From the NCBI GenBank assembly GCA_035258565.1, contig DATFXF010000118.1, positions 1-31,851 of the forward strand: a DNA stretch of 31,851 nt. Direction: 5' to 3'. A program made the position numbers and the translations under genes. The notes under the pieces were generated by a model. It searched no databases. It saw nothing but the letters and a program-made list of their open reading frames with translations, and was not told the origin of the DNA. Source of the stretch: DATFXF01 sp035258565. GTDB taxonomy: Bacteria; Acidobacteriota; Terriglobia; Acidiferrales; UBA7541. Positions 7,456 to 15,706 of this stretch are shown one piece after another (the first letter of the stretch is position 1; each line of letters opens with the position of its first letter).

Positions 7456-9117
7456 CTAGCTTTTTGGCATGCGGGCCGGTATGCCCACTAGGATTTCCAC
7501 CGTGACTGGTTGGTTCGCGCGCAGCGCCGGCTTGAATTTCCAGCGGCTGAAAGCAGCCAGTGCGGCCTGATCCATCTCAGGCTGAACTCCGTAATAGAGT
7601 TTCAACTCCCCCACCGATCCGTCGGCCCGAATCACTCCGTGAAGAACGATCAGCTTGTCGGCCTTCTCATCCGGCACCGGCACCCGATCGAAATCGAAGC
7701 GCTGCTCAGGCTCTGGCCCCACCAGCCCCTCGGCCAGTTGCACGTTCACAGAGGCCGCCCCCGGCGCGGACTTGGGCGCTGGTTTTTCGGCAAAGGCGTA
7801 CTGCAGGACCCAGCTCTTTCCCGGCATGGGGAGAAACGTGGAGTAAATCTTTCCGCCGCGCAGGGCTCCATACACGCCTAAGCCGCCGCCGCCGATCGAG
7901 CCCGTGGAAATAATCAAGGTGTTCTTGCGAACCGATGGACCCGTGATTACCGGAATTACCGACGTCGTGGACGGAGAATAGGCGAGCGTGCCTGTGCCTC
8001 CCCCAGCGCCCGCGTCGCTGCCGCCTGCGATCGTCAACCCCGGGCCAGTACCCGAAGCCGCACCACCGCCGCCACCACCGCTGTGTCCGGGGCCTACGCC
8101 TGTGCTGCCGTCGCCGCCTGTTCCAGCTCCCCCGGTGCCGCCACCAACTTCACCCCCGGGAACACCACCGGGCGAGCCGGGCTGCCCGCCCGCTGGGGAA
8201 ATCGAAAATGATCCGTAGCGATTCCCGGGGGGGAGCGCCAGAAGGCGCGCCACGCCCGACGAGTCGACTCCGATGACGAGCATCCCATTCGCCGCACCGG
8301 GATCTCCCACCTGCTCGCCGCCGGGGCTGGGCTCTCCGGGCTGAGCCGCACGAGCGGTGGCCAGCAACGCGGACATCGGGACGACGGGCAGGTGCGGCGC
8401 ATCATTTGTGGCCGGGGCGAGTTGGAGTGGAAAATCGGAGGGAACCGCGAAGACTTTCACATTCGGCGGCGGCTCGACGTTCGCCTCTCTGGCCCGCGCC
8501 TTGAGCGGCGCTTGGAGATGAAACTCGAGTCGAGGCTTGGGGGCCGCTTGCGGATTGCCCACAAGGACGGTGGGCAATTTGAGATCCTGTGCGATGCGCA
8601 GATCCGGCGGCGAATTGGATTGCAAAATCGTCTGGCGCGAGTTATCCGGCAGCGGGGGATTCGAAACGATCGTGAACTTCGGGTGGAAGGCCGTGCTGCC
8701 CAGGGCCGGCGGGCGGTCTGGACGATCTCCGCGACCTGGCCTTCCTCCGGGGCCCGGCTCCTGGATATTGGGAAGAGTTTTCAGAAAGTTCACGAGCCCC
8801 AAGTCGTAGTAGATGACCGCCCGGCTCGATTCACGCGCTCGGAAGTATCGCTCCGAAGGATGAAGCCACATGGGCACACGGACCAGAAACATGACCACGG
8901 AGAAATGCAAAAGAGTCGACGTGACCAGGGCCCGCCGCGGCACTCGCGCCCGCGTTTCCACCAGGCTGCCCGAAAACCGTGCAACAGAGCCGCCGCGATC
9001 AACAGGATTTGGCGTCCAAAAAAGCGCCAGCGCAGACCCCCAGCCCGCAAAGCGTGGCTCCGGCCGAACAAGAAATTTCGGCACGCGGCTTTCCGTAGTG
9101 GCCGACGTCGTTTTCAT
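7456..9117 (-). CDS. TonB-family protein with glycine-rich central region
   Basis: The protein has about 553 residues from the ATG at 9117. The same frame is open to 9336, with another ATG at 9255, so the start is uncertain. After a polar N-terminal stretch comes one membrane segment (LLHFSVVMFLVRVPMW). A long Pro-rich part follows, then a low-complexity Gly/Ser/Thr-rich stretch (coding about 7980-8220), and a C-terminal TonB-like domain with DGSVGELKLYYG and AALAAFSRWKFKPA. TonB C-terminal domains span the periplasm to engage outer-membrane transporters or act in secretion and gliding-type machines. The glycine-rich insert is unusual for a classical energy transducer. Its position at the head of the minus-strand run suggests, but does not prove, co-transcription with the sigma-54 regulator. 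Confidence 0.82.
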   Translation of the reverse strand: MKTTSATTESRVPKFLVRPEPRFAGWGSALALFWTPNPVDRGGSVARFSGSLVETRARVPRRALVTSTLLHFSVVMFLVRVPMWLHPSERYFRARESSRAVIYYDLGLVNFLKTLPNIQEPGPGGRPGRGDRPDRPPALGSTAFHPKFTIVSNPPLPDNSRQTILQSNSPPDLRIAQDLKLPTVLVGNPQAAPKPRLEFHLQAPLKARAREANVEPPPNVKVFAVPSDFPLQLAPATNDAPHLPVVPMSALLATARAAQPGEPSPGGEQVGDPGAANGMLVIGVDSSGVARLLALPPGNRYGSFSISPAGGQPGSPGGVPGGEVGGGTGGAGTGGDGSTGVGPGHSGGGGGGAASGTGPGLTIAGGSDAGAGGGTGTLAYSPSTTSVIPVITGPSVRKNTLIISTGSIGGGGLGVYGALRGGKIYSTFLPMPGKSWVLQYAFAEKPAPKSAPGAASVNVQLAEGLVGPEPEQRFDFDRVPVPDEKADKLIVLHGVIRADGSVGELKLYYGVQPEMDQAALAAFSRWKFKPALRANQPVTVEILVGIPARMPKS

Positions 9118-9887
9118 CCGGAAGTTTACTTGCCGCAACTCCTCCCTGGGCAGGAGAGCCACGTCACGTTCGGGGCCCGTTCTCACCGCCGCTTCTCTTG
9201 AGAGCGCAGGCGGGGCGCTTGTGATGTTTGAGGACCGAGAGATACCCTCCGGCATCGGAATGGGACGCAGCCCGAGCCTCGCTCGATTTTCGCGACCCCG
9301 CGGGAGGTTATAATCCCATGCACAGCCACGACCCACATTGCAGCACTTAGCATACCAGAAGGCCCGCTACTTCCTACCGGGAAGCTGGGCCGTTGTGACT
9401 TCTTTAGCTACCTCCTCCTCCGAATGGGCAGAAATGAAATTTCAAGATGGTCTAGGGAGGCCAAAGAATTTGGAGACACGCGGCGCAGCTTTCGAGGTCG
9501 CAGGGCACTATGCGATTAAGAAAATTAGTACAAAAGGTGGTACTAGAACACGCCCACAAGTCCTTTTGATACGGCTCAATTTGGTAGCACTGTGACCATC
9601 TCAAGCGCATTCGAGGGTGCAGCAGCCAAGGAATCGTGCCCAAAAGGATCCCTTCCTGAGACTGGATTTCTGCCTCGGCCTGCTTCCCGAGGTAGTTGTT
9701 TTTGTCCCATTGAGGAGCAATCCTTCCACAATATAGGAAAACCTTTTCGCACTCCTTACCCACCAGCCCGGCGGCCTCATTTCGCATTCAGAAGTGAACC
9801 GCCCACGCAGAAAGCGCAAGACCTCTGTTGGTGGGTCCAATGCTAGAATTCGGCGCGCCCTTGCTACTTCTGTCCAAGGAGTCTCCT
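9118..9887. other. Intergenic region between TonB-family and amidohydrolase genes
   Basis: The first 220 bp may still encode an N-terminal extension of the TonB-family protein, whose frame is open to 9336. From about 9340 to 9830 the sequence is richer in A and T, and no open frame has a recognisable signature. Divergent promoters for both neighbours must lie here. At the right end AAGGAG at 9876-9881 is the ribosome site of the amidohydrolase. Confidence 0.45.
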
Positions 9888-11240
9888 ATGCGTCGCGGAT
9901 TCGCGTTAATAGCCTCCGTTTTCGTTGTTCCCGCGGGTGTTTGGTTGGCGACCGGCCAACCTCGAGCCCAGCGGTCGCGAGCGGAGGGAGTGCTCGCCCT
10001 CTCGGGCGGGCGGTTGATTGACGGCTTCGGCGGCGCACCGCTCGAAAACTCCGTCATTGTCGTTCGCGGCAACCACATTGAAGCGGTCGGACGCCAGGGG
10101 GAAGTCTCGATTCCGGCGAACGCGCACGTGATTTCGACCGCGGGCTACACCGTTCTCCCCGGCCTGATGGACATGCATGTGCACTTGATGATCATCGGCC
10201 ACGCCGATTATGACCACTGGGACCGCGTCTATCGCGACAAGTGGCGCGACGTCATCATGCCCATCTCCGCCAAGGAGCTGCTGATGGCCGGCGTCACAAC
10301 AGTACGCGATGTAGGTGCACCGCTCGAGGATATTCTCGCCGTCCGGGAGCGCATCAATCGGGGCGAAGTACCGGGACCGCGCGTCTTTGCCAGCGGGCCC
10401 TTCCTGCAAAAAGTCGTTCCGCCACTCGAGGCGTCCTTTCGCTGGACGGTTAACGGGCCTGAGGACGCCCGCGCCAAAACAAAAAAACTGATTGACGCCG
10501 GCGTGGACCTGATCAAGGTGATTGATCAGGACCAAATGACGCTCGAGGAGCTGAAGGTCATCGTGGAGACAGCGCACGCTTCTGGCCGCCATGTCACCAT
10601 GCACGCGCACCGCGCAGAAGAGATTCGGCAAGGGATCCGCGCGGGCGCCGACTGCTTCGAGCACACCGGACTGGCGACGCAAGCCGGCTACCCCGACGAT
10701 GTGTTGGCCCTGCTGCGTGAGCGCAACGCCACGCTCTTCTGGTGCCCCACGGTTGAGGGTCTCTACCTCTATCCCTACACGGTGGACCAGTTTCCTACGC
10801 GGCTCGACGACCAGCGCCTGAAGGCCGACCTACCGCCGGACATCTATGAGGACGTACGCCGCTCGCTCGATCATCCCGAACGCATGCCCTATTTCCAATT
10901 GGTCCGGCGACGCGTCCCCACCCTGGCCAACAAATTCGCACAACTCCGCAGCACGGGAGTTACATTGATCACCGGCACCGACTCTGGCGTGCCAATGAAC
11001 TTCCACTTCGACTCCACCTGGCGCGAGCTGGAGATGTTCGTCCGCCTCGGGATGGATCCCATGGACGCACTGCGCGCGGCCACTTTCTGGCCAGCCAAGC
11101 TTTTGAAGCATGACGATTTGGGCACTGTGGCGCCGGACAAGCTCGCTGATATCATTGTCGTGGACGGGGACCCACTGCACTCAATGGAATCCTTGCGGCA
11201 CGTGGTGCACGTCATCAAAGACGGCAGGGTTTACAAGTAG
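9888..11240 (+). CDS. Exported amidohydrolase family metal-dependent hydrolase
   Basis: The 450-residue protein starts with a Sec-type signal peptide: MRRGF, a hydrophobic core to about residue 22, then a GQPRAQ cleavage region. The TIM-barrel amidohydrolase signature follows: PGLMDMHVHL with the metal-binding HxH (H97, H99), GVTTVRDVG, a lysine in DLIKVID that could be the carbamylated bridging residue, TMHAHR, FEHTG and TGTDSGVPM with the catalytic Asp. The C-terminal beta-sandwich ends with DKLADIIVVDGDP. Family members act as imidazolonepropionase-like or prolidase-like hydrolases of C-N bonds in the periplasm. The start is fixed by AAGGAG at 9876-9881, six bases before the ATG. An earlier in-frame start would spoil the signal peptide. 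The substrate is not predictable. It appears monocistronic. Confidence 0.93.
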   Translation: MRRGFALIASVFVVPAGVWLATGQPRAQRSRAEGVLALSGGRLIDGFGGAPLENSVIVVRGNHIEAVGRQGEVSIPANAHVISTAGYTVLPGLMDMHVHLMIIGHADYDHWDRVYRDKWRDVIMPISAKELLMAGVTTVRDVGAPLEDILAVRERINRGEVPGPRVFASGPFLQKVVPPLEASFRWTVNGPEDARAKTKKLIDAGVDLIKVIDQDQMTLEELKVIVETAHASGRHVTMHAHRAEEIRQGIRAGADCFEHTGLATQAGYPDDVLALLRERNATLFWCPTVEGLYLYPYTVDQFPTRLDDQRLKADLPPDIYEDVRRSLDHPERMPYFQLVRRRVPTLANKFAQLRSTGVTLITGTDSGVPMNFHFDSTWRELEMFVRLGMDPMDALRAATFWPAKLLKHDDLGTVAPDKLADIIVVDGDPLHSMESLRHVVHVIKDGRVYK

Positions 11241-11525
11241 AAACATACCTCCAACGGTCAGTTGGGCTGCTTGCGCTACATAGCGGGACCATCGTCTCGA
11301 CTCTCGATCCCGCCCGACGCAGCTTTGGCGCAAGGGCATGAACCCAAGCCCACACGTTCGCCGATAGACTGTCTCCGGTGCTAGCACTTCGGGCGGCTTG
11401 GGCGCCGAGCAAGAAGTAGTACGAACGTACTGAAATTACCGGCATCCCCGCATTGGAACCTTCGTTGTGTTGCGAGAAGTGTTCGAAGAATCCAACATAG
11501 ACCCTGGCGAAAGGGAGGGCCAGGG

Positions 11526-11933
11526 ATGAAGGGTGAACAAGACACAGCGCCCAAGGCAGAACTGCCGATAGCACAACTCCCTTCTGCGGTTGAGCGCCGC
11601 TCGCGCCGCCGGGCGAAGATCTACCTCCCCATCTACGTCCGTCCCACGGAGGGTCGCTACGAATCGTTCGACGATGTGCGGACGACGCTGAACGCTTCGA
11701 GCGACAGCGTGTATTTCGCTTCTTGGCAACAGGGGTACTGCGCGGGTATGCGCGTCATGGTGACGTTTCCCTTTTCGCCAGTACCGTCTGCGCTCAATGT
11801 GGACTACATCGGCCAGGTCGTACGCGTAGACCGGCTTTCGGACGGCCGCTTGGGTATTGCAATTCTCCTGCTCACCATCCTTCACGTCGGAAGTCAGGCT
11901 CCCAACCGCACGCTGGACCAATCGCTGGCTTAA
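11526..11933 (+). CDS. Small PilZ-like protein
   Basis: The 135-residue protein has the PilZ layout: a basic RRSRRRAKIYLPIYV entry (about 28-42), a short DDVRTTLNASSDSVYF strand pair, and GMRVMVTFPF followed by GQVVRVDRLSDGRLGIAI. PilZ domains bind cyclic di-GMP with an RxxxR and a D/NxSxxG motif. The arginine cluster is present, but the second motif reads NASSDS and lacks the usual glycine, so c-di-GMP binding is uncertain. The ATG at 11526 follows the purine-rich GGGAGGGCCAGGG. It stands alone and faces the next gene, whose stop lies 45 bp away. An imperfect palindrome (AGTACG, 2 bp, CGTACT) at 11418-11431 lies upstream. Confidence 0.75.
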   Translation: MKGEQDTAPKAELPIAQLPSAVERRSRRRAKIYLPIYVRPTEGRYESFDDVRTTLNASSDSVYFASWQQGYCAGMRVMVTFPFSPVPSALNVDYIGQVVRVDRLSDGRLGIAILLLTILHVGSQAPNRTLDQSLA

Positions 11934-11977
11934 ACTCCCTAATCGCCTGAAACACTCCGTGGGCCCGCCTGTTTCGC

Positions 11978-12370
11978 TCATCTTGCCTTGACCCAGCCAA
12001 CGGGGACATGGCCTACTCTGTTCATATGAGGGCCTTCGAGAATCTTGATCCCCGCCTTTGTCCCGTCAACGTTGAGAACACGAACCTTCGTGCCGTTTGG
12101 AACCAGGAAAATCTTCTCCGATCGGAGCAGCTCTTCCAGACGCTGCTCATCTTTCGCTGCTTCAGCCTTGCTTGCCTGCTCAAACGTGTTCTCGTCGCTG
12201 GCAATGCGCAGGAGTGGACCGTCGTCTGACAACTCAGCGAGCGACCCGGCCTTCGGGCGCTCCGCCCATGTAACCACCTCGCTGCCCCCCGCAACTCCAA
12301 GATAGGCAAGTAAGGCGAACACGAAGATCAGGAGGAGCCACTCGGAAGTAAAATGTCTCTTGGTATCCAT
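11978..12370 (-). CDS. Small membrane-anchored protein with SH3-like C-terminus
   Basis: The 130-residue protein has a short basic N-terminus and one membrane helix (WLLLIFVFALLAYLGVA, about 11-27), followed by a periplasmic part. The middle is charged and probably helical (EQASKAEAAKDEQRLEELL). The last 45 residues resemble an SH3-like beta barrel (GTKVRVLNVDGTKAGIKILEG, ending HVPVGWV), the kind of fold seen in bacterial SH3 domains that bind peptidoglycan or regulate enzymes. No named family is recognised. The ATG is at 12370. It lies tail to tail with the PilZ-like gene. The SH3 assignment is by eye from strand pattern only. Confidence 0.65.
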   Translation of the reverse strand: MDTKRHFTSEWLLLIFVFALLAYLGVAGGSEVVTWAERPKAGSLAELSDDGPLLRIASDENTFEQASKAEAAKDEQRLEELLRSEKIFLVPNGTKVRVLNVDGTKAGIKILEGPHMNRVGHVPVGWVKAR

Positions 12371-12722
12371 AGCCTATAGCCCATTCATCTGTGCCGAATA
12401 GCGGAACCGAGAGTAGCTCCCCGAATAGTTGGGAAAGCAAAGCATCACTTTTTGTTCTTGAAGGCCTATCCGCGGGGCTGGTGTCCTTGCGGCATTGCCT
12501 CCCGCAGGCTCTTGGAGCAGGTCCGCCCTTCTAACTCCATTAAGAGAGGCAACTTGTGGATCGTGCGCCTGCTCACCCGGAGAAGTCAAGTCCGAAGTGC
12601 GAGGGCACACTGTGCATAAGTGTTGCCCGACGCCCGAGCACATGGGATATTTGGCAAACCACGGCTTGTAGGGAGAACACCTTGGGATGAGAGGATCGGC
12701 CCATGTATGAAACATGAGCTGT
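12371..12722. other. Intergenic region, no gene seen
   Basis: About 350 bp separate two minus-strand genes. Open frames here look like chance: unusual composition and no family signature. No clear terminator for the oxidoreductase gene was found. The region must hold the promoter of the small membrane protein. Confidence 0.4.
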
Positions 12723-13853
12723 CTATTTGACCAAGGCCCCCCACGACGGCGCATCTCTCCGGCCCAACAAGACTTCCGCAGACCAGCAGCCCAGATAGAC
12801 CGACAGCGTGACACCCTGACCACTATAAGCCCCTAGGACCACTACATGGCGCGATCGAGGATGGAAGCCGAAATAGGGCCGATAGGAGTTTCCGAACGAG
12901 ATGGGCCCACCCCAACGGTGCGTGAATTTTAGGGAGCGGAGGGCGGGGTGCAGTCTGCGCACGCGTTGCTCCATGCTGCGGAGCCGCTCAACCGCGGGGC
13001 CGGAATGGACCTGGATCGAAGCGAGTTCGCGCGAATCTCGAATATCCAGGAGGCCAGCCCCGAACACAATCCCATTCGTGGGTAGAAGCCGACCCCACAG
13101 ATATGGCAGATCAACCGTATAGAACGCCTTGCGTTGACCGAGGCCTGCGGCTTCGAGCGTCTTTCGCGGCAAAGCCTCCGTGGCGAGGGCAAGCGTGAAC
13201 TTCGCCTGGGCGCGGCCTGCGAGTCCGCTAAGGTCGAGTGCCTGAGCGTTCGTGGCGAAGAGGACCTTGCTCGCCCGAAGCTCGCCCTCGGGCAATGCGA
13301 GCCGGATCGGCTCATCGAATCGAATCTCGCGAACCGCCGCCTGCTCGACAAGCACGGCCCCGAGCCGCTCGGCAGCGCGGCCGAGACCGCTCACAAGCTT
13401 TCCCGGGTCCACCGTGCCGCCGGGAACTTCGTTGACTACGCGCAGTCCGCCCGAGTCGCTCCAGTTGAGCGACGAATCGGACCAACCGCCGGTGCGCCCG
13501 ATCTCCCATACACCGGGTAGAGTCAAGTCGCAATCCACTTCCAGCATTTGCAGGATACGCACAAAGCCGCCCAGGACATCTCCGAGACCGGGCAGATCCC
13601 CAGCCGCCGATTCCGCCAGCGCGATGCCCCCGGTCCGACCGCTCGCTCCGGAACCCAAGCGAGCGGCTTCCAGCACCACCGTAGTCTTTTCCGGCGCGAG
13701 TCGCCGGAGCCATGCCGCTGCTGCGAGGCCGGTAAAGCCTCCACCAATGATGGCCACATCTACTTCCGGGGACAGCTCGCGGCTCGCGGGCTGAAAGTCG
13801 ATTCGCCAGGGGGGCTCGCCCCAAGACGCGGTCGCGTTTCCGAGTGGTGTCAT
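12723..13853 (-). CDS. FAD-dependent oxidoreductase, DAO (amino-acid/amine oxidase) family
   Basis: From the ATG at 13853 the protein has 376 residues, the usual length of DadA/PuuB-like enzymes. The FAD-binding GxGxxG lies in VDVAIIGGGFTGLAAAAWL (about 31-49), with an acidic strand end VVLEAARLGSGASGR that binds the ribose. The C-terminus has RFTHRWGG-like FTHRWGGPISFG and GAYSGQGVTLS, the second FAD-contacting motif. Such enzymes oxidise amino acids, sarcosine-like secondary amines or gamma-glutamyl-putrescine and pass electrons to oxygen or a carrier. Substrate unassigned. The frame is open further upstream to 13958 but that part has no family similarity. There are no partner genes, and the next minus-strand gene is over 300 bp upstream. 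Confidence 0.88.
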   Translation of the reverse strand: MTPLGNATASWGEPPWRIDFQPASRELSPEVDVAIIGGGFTGLAAAAWLRRLAPEKTTVVLEAARLGSGASGRTGGIALAESAAGDLPGLGDVLGGFVRILQMLEVDCDLTLPGVWEIGRTGGWSDSSLNWSDSGGLRVVNEVPGGTVDPGKLVSGLGRAAERLGAVLVEQAAVREIRFDEPIRLALPEGELRASKVLFATNAQALDLSGLAGRAQAKFTLALATEALPRKTLEAAGLGQRKAFYTVDLPYLWGRLLPTNGIVFGAGLLDIRDSRELASIQVHSGPAVERLRSMEQRVRRLHPALRSLKFTHRWGGPISFGNSYRPYFGFHPRSRHVVVLGAYSGQGVTLSVYLGCWSAEVLLGRRDAPSWGALVK

Positions 13854-14171
13854 GATGCTGGGCTGCTGCTCCAGGATACCGTGCCACGCGCAGGCGATTG
13901 AGCATGTCCCGGACGATGACTTCGGCGCCGATCCCCATGCCCGCGAAGAAGCGAGCACGATGAGTCACGCTGCCGACGGCGCAAAACGCACACGCTAGCT
14001 TGAACACGGAGTGGATGACCACAAGGATGGCCGGTGGCTCTGTTTCGCGCCTGCAGGCAGCCAACCATCCCGGGGAATCGCCTGGAAGCCTGCAGTCATC
14101 TCCGCTACCGCGTCGCAGAGCTAGCCCGGAGGAGTTGGCTGTCCCGGTCGCGCGGGTCGGTGCAGAGCAGA
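13854..14171. other. Intergenic region upstream of the oxidoreductase
   Basis: About 318 bp lie between the STAS gene stop and the oxidoreductase start. A second minus-strand frame (14064 downward) begins with a hydrophobic, Cys-containing stretch but then runs into the oxidoreductase gene out of frame, so I treat it as chance. No terminator or promoter stands out. Confidence 0.35.
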
Positions 14172-14558
14172 CTACGCTTTCGCCACCGCTCCTTTAGAGA
14201 ACGCTTGCATGGCAGCAGCTTCGTCGTCCTTGATATCAAAGATGTAGTCCAGCTTGGTTGTCCGGAGCAGATCCAAGATGTGCGCGCTCGGCCGGAGCAG
14301 CTTCACGTCACCGCCCTGGTTGCGCGCACTCGTAAGCGCGCCCACAAGATGGCCCATGCCCGAGCTGTCCACGTAGGTCACCCCGGCCAGGTTGAGCAGG
14401 ATTTTCTTGTGACCCTTCTTAGCCAGCTCGCGGACGGTTTCGCCCAGCACCAGCCCACTGCCAGGACCGAACGCGACCGCTTCCCCCAGACTCAGTCGCC
14501 CCTCCAAATCCAGGATCGTGACATCGCCCGACTGCCGCATATTGTACTTCAAGCTCAA
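14172..14558 (-). CDS. STAS domain protein (anti-sigma factor antagonist-like)
   Basis: The 128-residue single-domain STAS protein has the strand-helix pattern MSLKYNMRQSGDVTILDLEGRL and the conserved VTYVDSSGMGHLVGAL loop, in which DSSG (64-67) carries the phosphorylatable serine position of SpoIIAA/RsbV proteins. It probably takes part in a partner-switching cascade with a kinase/anti-sigma factor not seen here. The start is a TTG at 14558, supported by an ideal AGGAGG at 14571-14566 (six to seven bases away) and by the usual MSLK opening; a second STAS protein in this window also opens MSL. A 6-bp GC hairpin (GCCCGG/CCGGGC, 14583-14599) sits just upstream in the leader. Confidence 0.9.
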   Translation of the reverse strand: MSLKYNMRQSGDVTILDLEGRLSLGEAVAFGPGSGLVLGETVRELAKKGHKKILLNLAGVTYVDSSGMGHLVGALTSARNQGGDVKLLRPSAHILDLLRTTKLDYIFDIKDDEAAAMQAFSKGAVAKA

Positions 14559-14740
14559 GGTGAACCCTCCTAGGTAAACTTTGCCCGGCACCTCCGGGCG
14601 AGCTCAATAAGTGGGCCAGATTGTACCGGAATCGCTGCGCACCGGCGTGGATTTTCTTCGACCACAATTATCCTGCTCCGGAGTCATTTCTTCACATAAG
14701 ATCCTGTCACCTGAGCACCCTTCGGCGCCGGGAACATCTA

Positions 14741-15628
14741 ATGCGCAGGAGCAGCTGGATGAGATCACGAGACCGAGCGACGGCGAAGATCCTGATACCG
14801 GGAATCGTATTCCTGCTCGGCGTGCCTGCGCACGCGGCGGAATTAAAGCCCAAGACCCTCCAGGCCTTCAACCATTACGTCGAGCTCACCGAGATCCGCA
14901 TGGGGCAAGAGCTGCGCGAGGGCCAGCCGTTTCTCTGGGTGGACCGCATGCCGGAGACGCGCCGCCAGGCGCTCTATGACCAGCTTCGCCGCGGCGATGT
15001 ACTCATCGAGCACGCGGAAACGCGCCAGCAGGGGAAGCCAATCAAGATTCCCGATGGCCTCGTGCACCATTGGGTCGGCATGATCTTCGTGCCCGGGGTC
15101 ACCCTCGAGGAGACCCTTGCAGTCTTGCAGGACTACGACCACCACCAGGACTATTTCAAGCCCAGTGTCCAGCGCTCCAAACTTCTGGAGCGAGATGGCA
15201 ACGACTACAAGGTCTTTCTACAACTGTACCGCAAGACGATCGTAACCGCGGTGTTCAATGCCGACTTCGATGTGCGCTATGTCCTCGTGGACGGCACCCG
15301 GGCGTACAGCCGGTCTTACTCGACGCGCATCGCCGAAGTGGAGAACTTCGGGGAGAGCAATGAGCGGGAGAGACCCGTCGGAAGAGACCACGGCTATCTC
15401 TGGCGCCTCTGTTCCTATTGGCGATTCGCGCAGAAGGATGGAGGCGTCTACATGCAGCTCGAGTGGATAGCGTTGAGTCGGCCGGTGCCTGCACTGCTCG
15501 CCTGGCTGATCAACCCTCTGCTTTCCCGCCTCCCTCGAGAGACGATCTCTCAAACCCTGACTGCCACGCGCACGGAAGTTAAGAAGCGGCGGCCCGCACT
15601 CACCAAGTACTTTCGCCCATCTGTTTGA
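14741..15628 (+). CDS. Exported START/SRPBCC-like protein
   Basis: From the ATG at 14741 the protein has 295 residues. A signal peptide is visible (basic MRRSSWMRSRDR, hydrophobic ILIPGIVFLLGV, cleavage after AHA), so the protein is exported. An alternative start at 14759 also keeps the signal. The mature part has the helix-grip pattern of START/SRPBCC proteins: HHWVGMIFVPGVTLEETLAVLQDYDHH, a lengthy beta sheet through VFLQLYRKTIVTAVFNADFDVRYV, and a C-terminal long helix (WLINPLLSRLPRETISQTL). START-like domains hold hydrophobic ligands. An exported version suggests a periplasmic lipid-binding role, which is inference. The PilZ-TonB gene follows after about 78 bp on the same strand and may be co-transcribed. 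Confidence 0.75.
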   Translation: MRRSSWMRSRDRATAKILIPGIVFLLGVPAHAAELKPKTLQAFNHYVELTEIRMGQELREGQPFLWVDRMPETRRQALYDQLRRGDVLIEHAETRQQGKPIKIPDGLVHHWVGMIFVPGVTLEETLAVLQDYDHHQDYFKPSVQRSKLLERDGNDYKVFLQLYRKTIVTAVFNADFDVRYVLVDGTRAYSRSYSTRIAEVENFGESNERERPVGRDHGYLWRLCSYWRFAQKDGGVYMQLEWIALSRPVPALLAWLINPLLSRLPRETISQTLTATRTEVKKRRPALTKYFRPSV

Positions 15629-15706
15629 CACGCAAAGACGGGCGAGGTATGTTTGGCAAACAGCCTTAGGCTGAATCCCCCGGAAAGGACTCGCCAAGCA
15701 GGCACC

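Noticed and set aside
9526..9545. Inverted repeat TAGTAC, 8 bp, GTACTA
   Set aside because: Six-base arms in a 500-bp region can occur by chance, and no gene start lies close by.
9452..9787. A 111-codon minus-strand frame in the AT-richer intergenic region, considered as a transposase or phage remnant
   Set aside because: No catalytic or fold motif seen, and no terminal inverted repeats around it.
11418..11431. Imperfect palindrome AGTACG-aa-CGTACT upstream of the small PilZ-like gene
   Set aside because: Short and about 95 bp from the gene start with no regulator beside it; noted but not called as an operator.
13312..14064. A 250-codon minus-strand frame upstream of and within the oxidoreductase
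   Set aside because: Its 5' part has a hydrophobic stretch but most of it overlaps the FAD gene out of frame; no family recognised.
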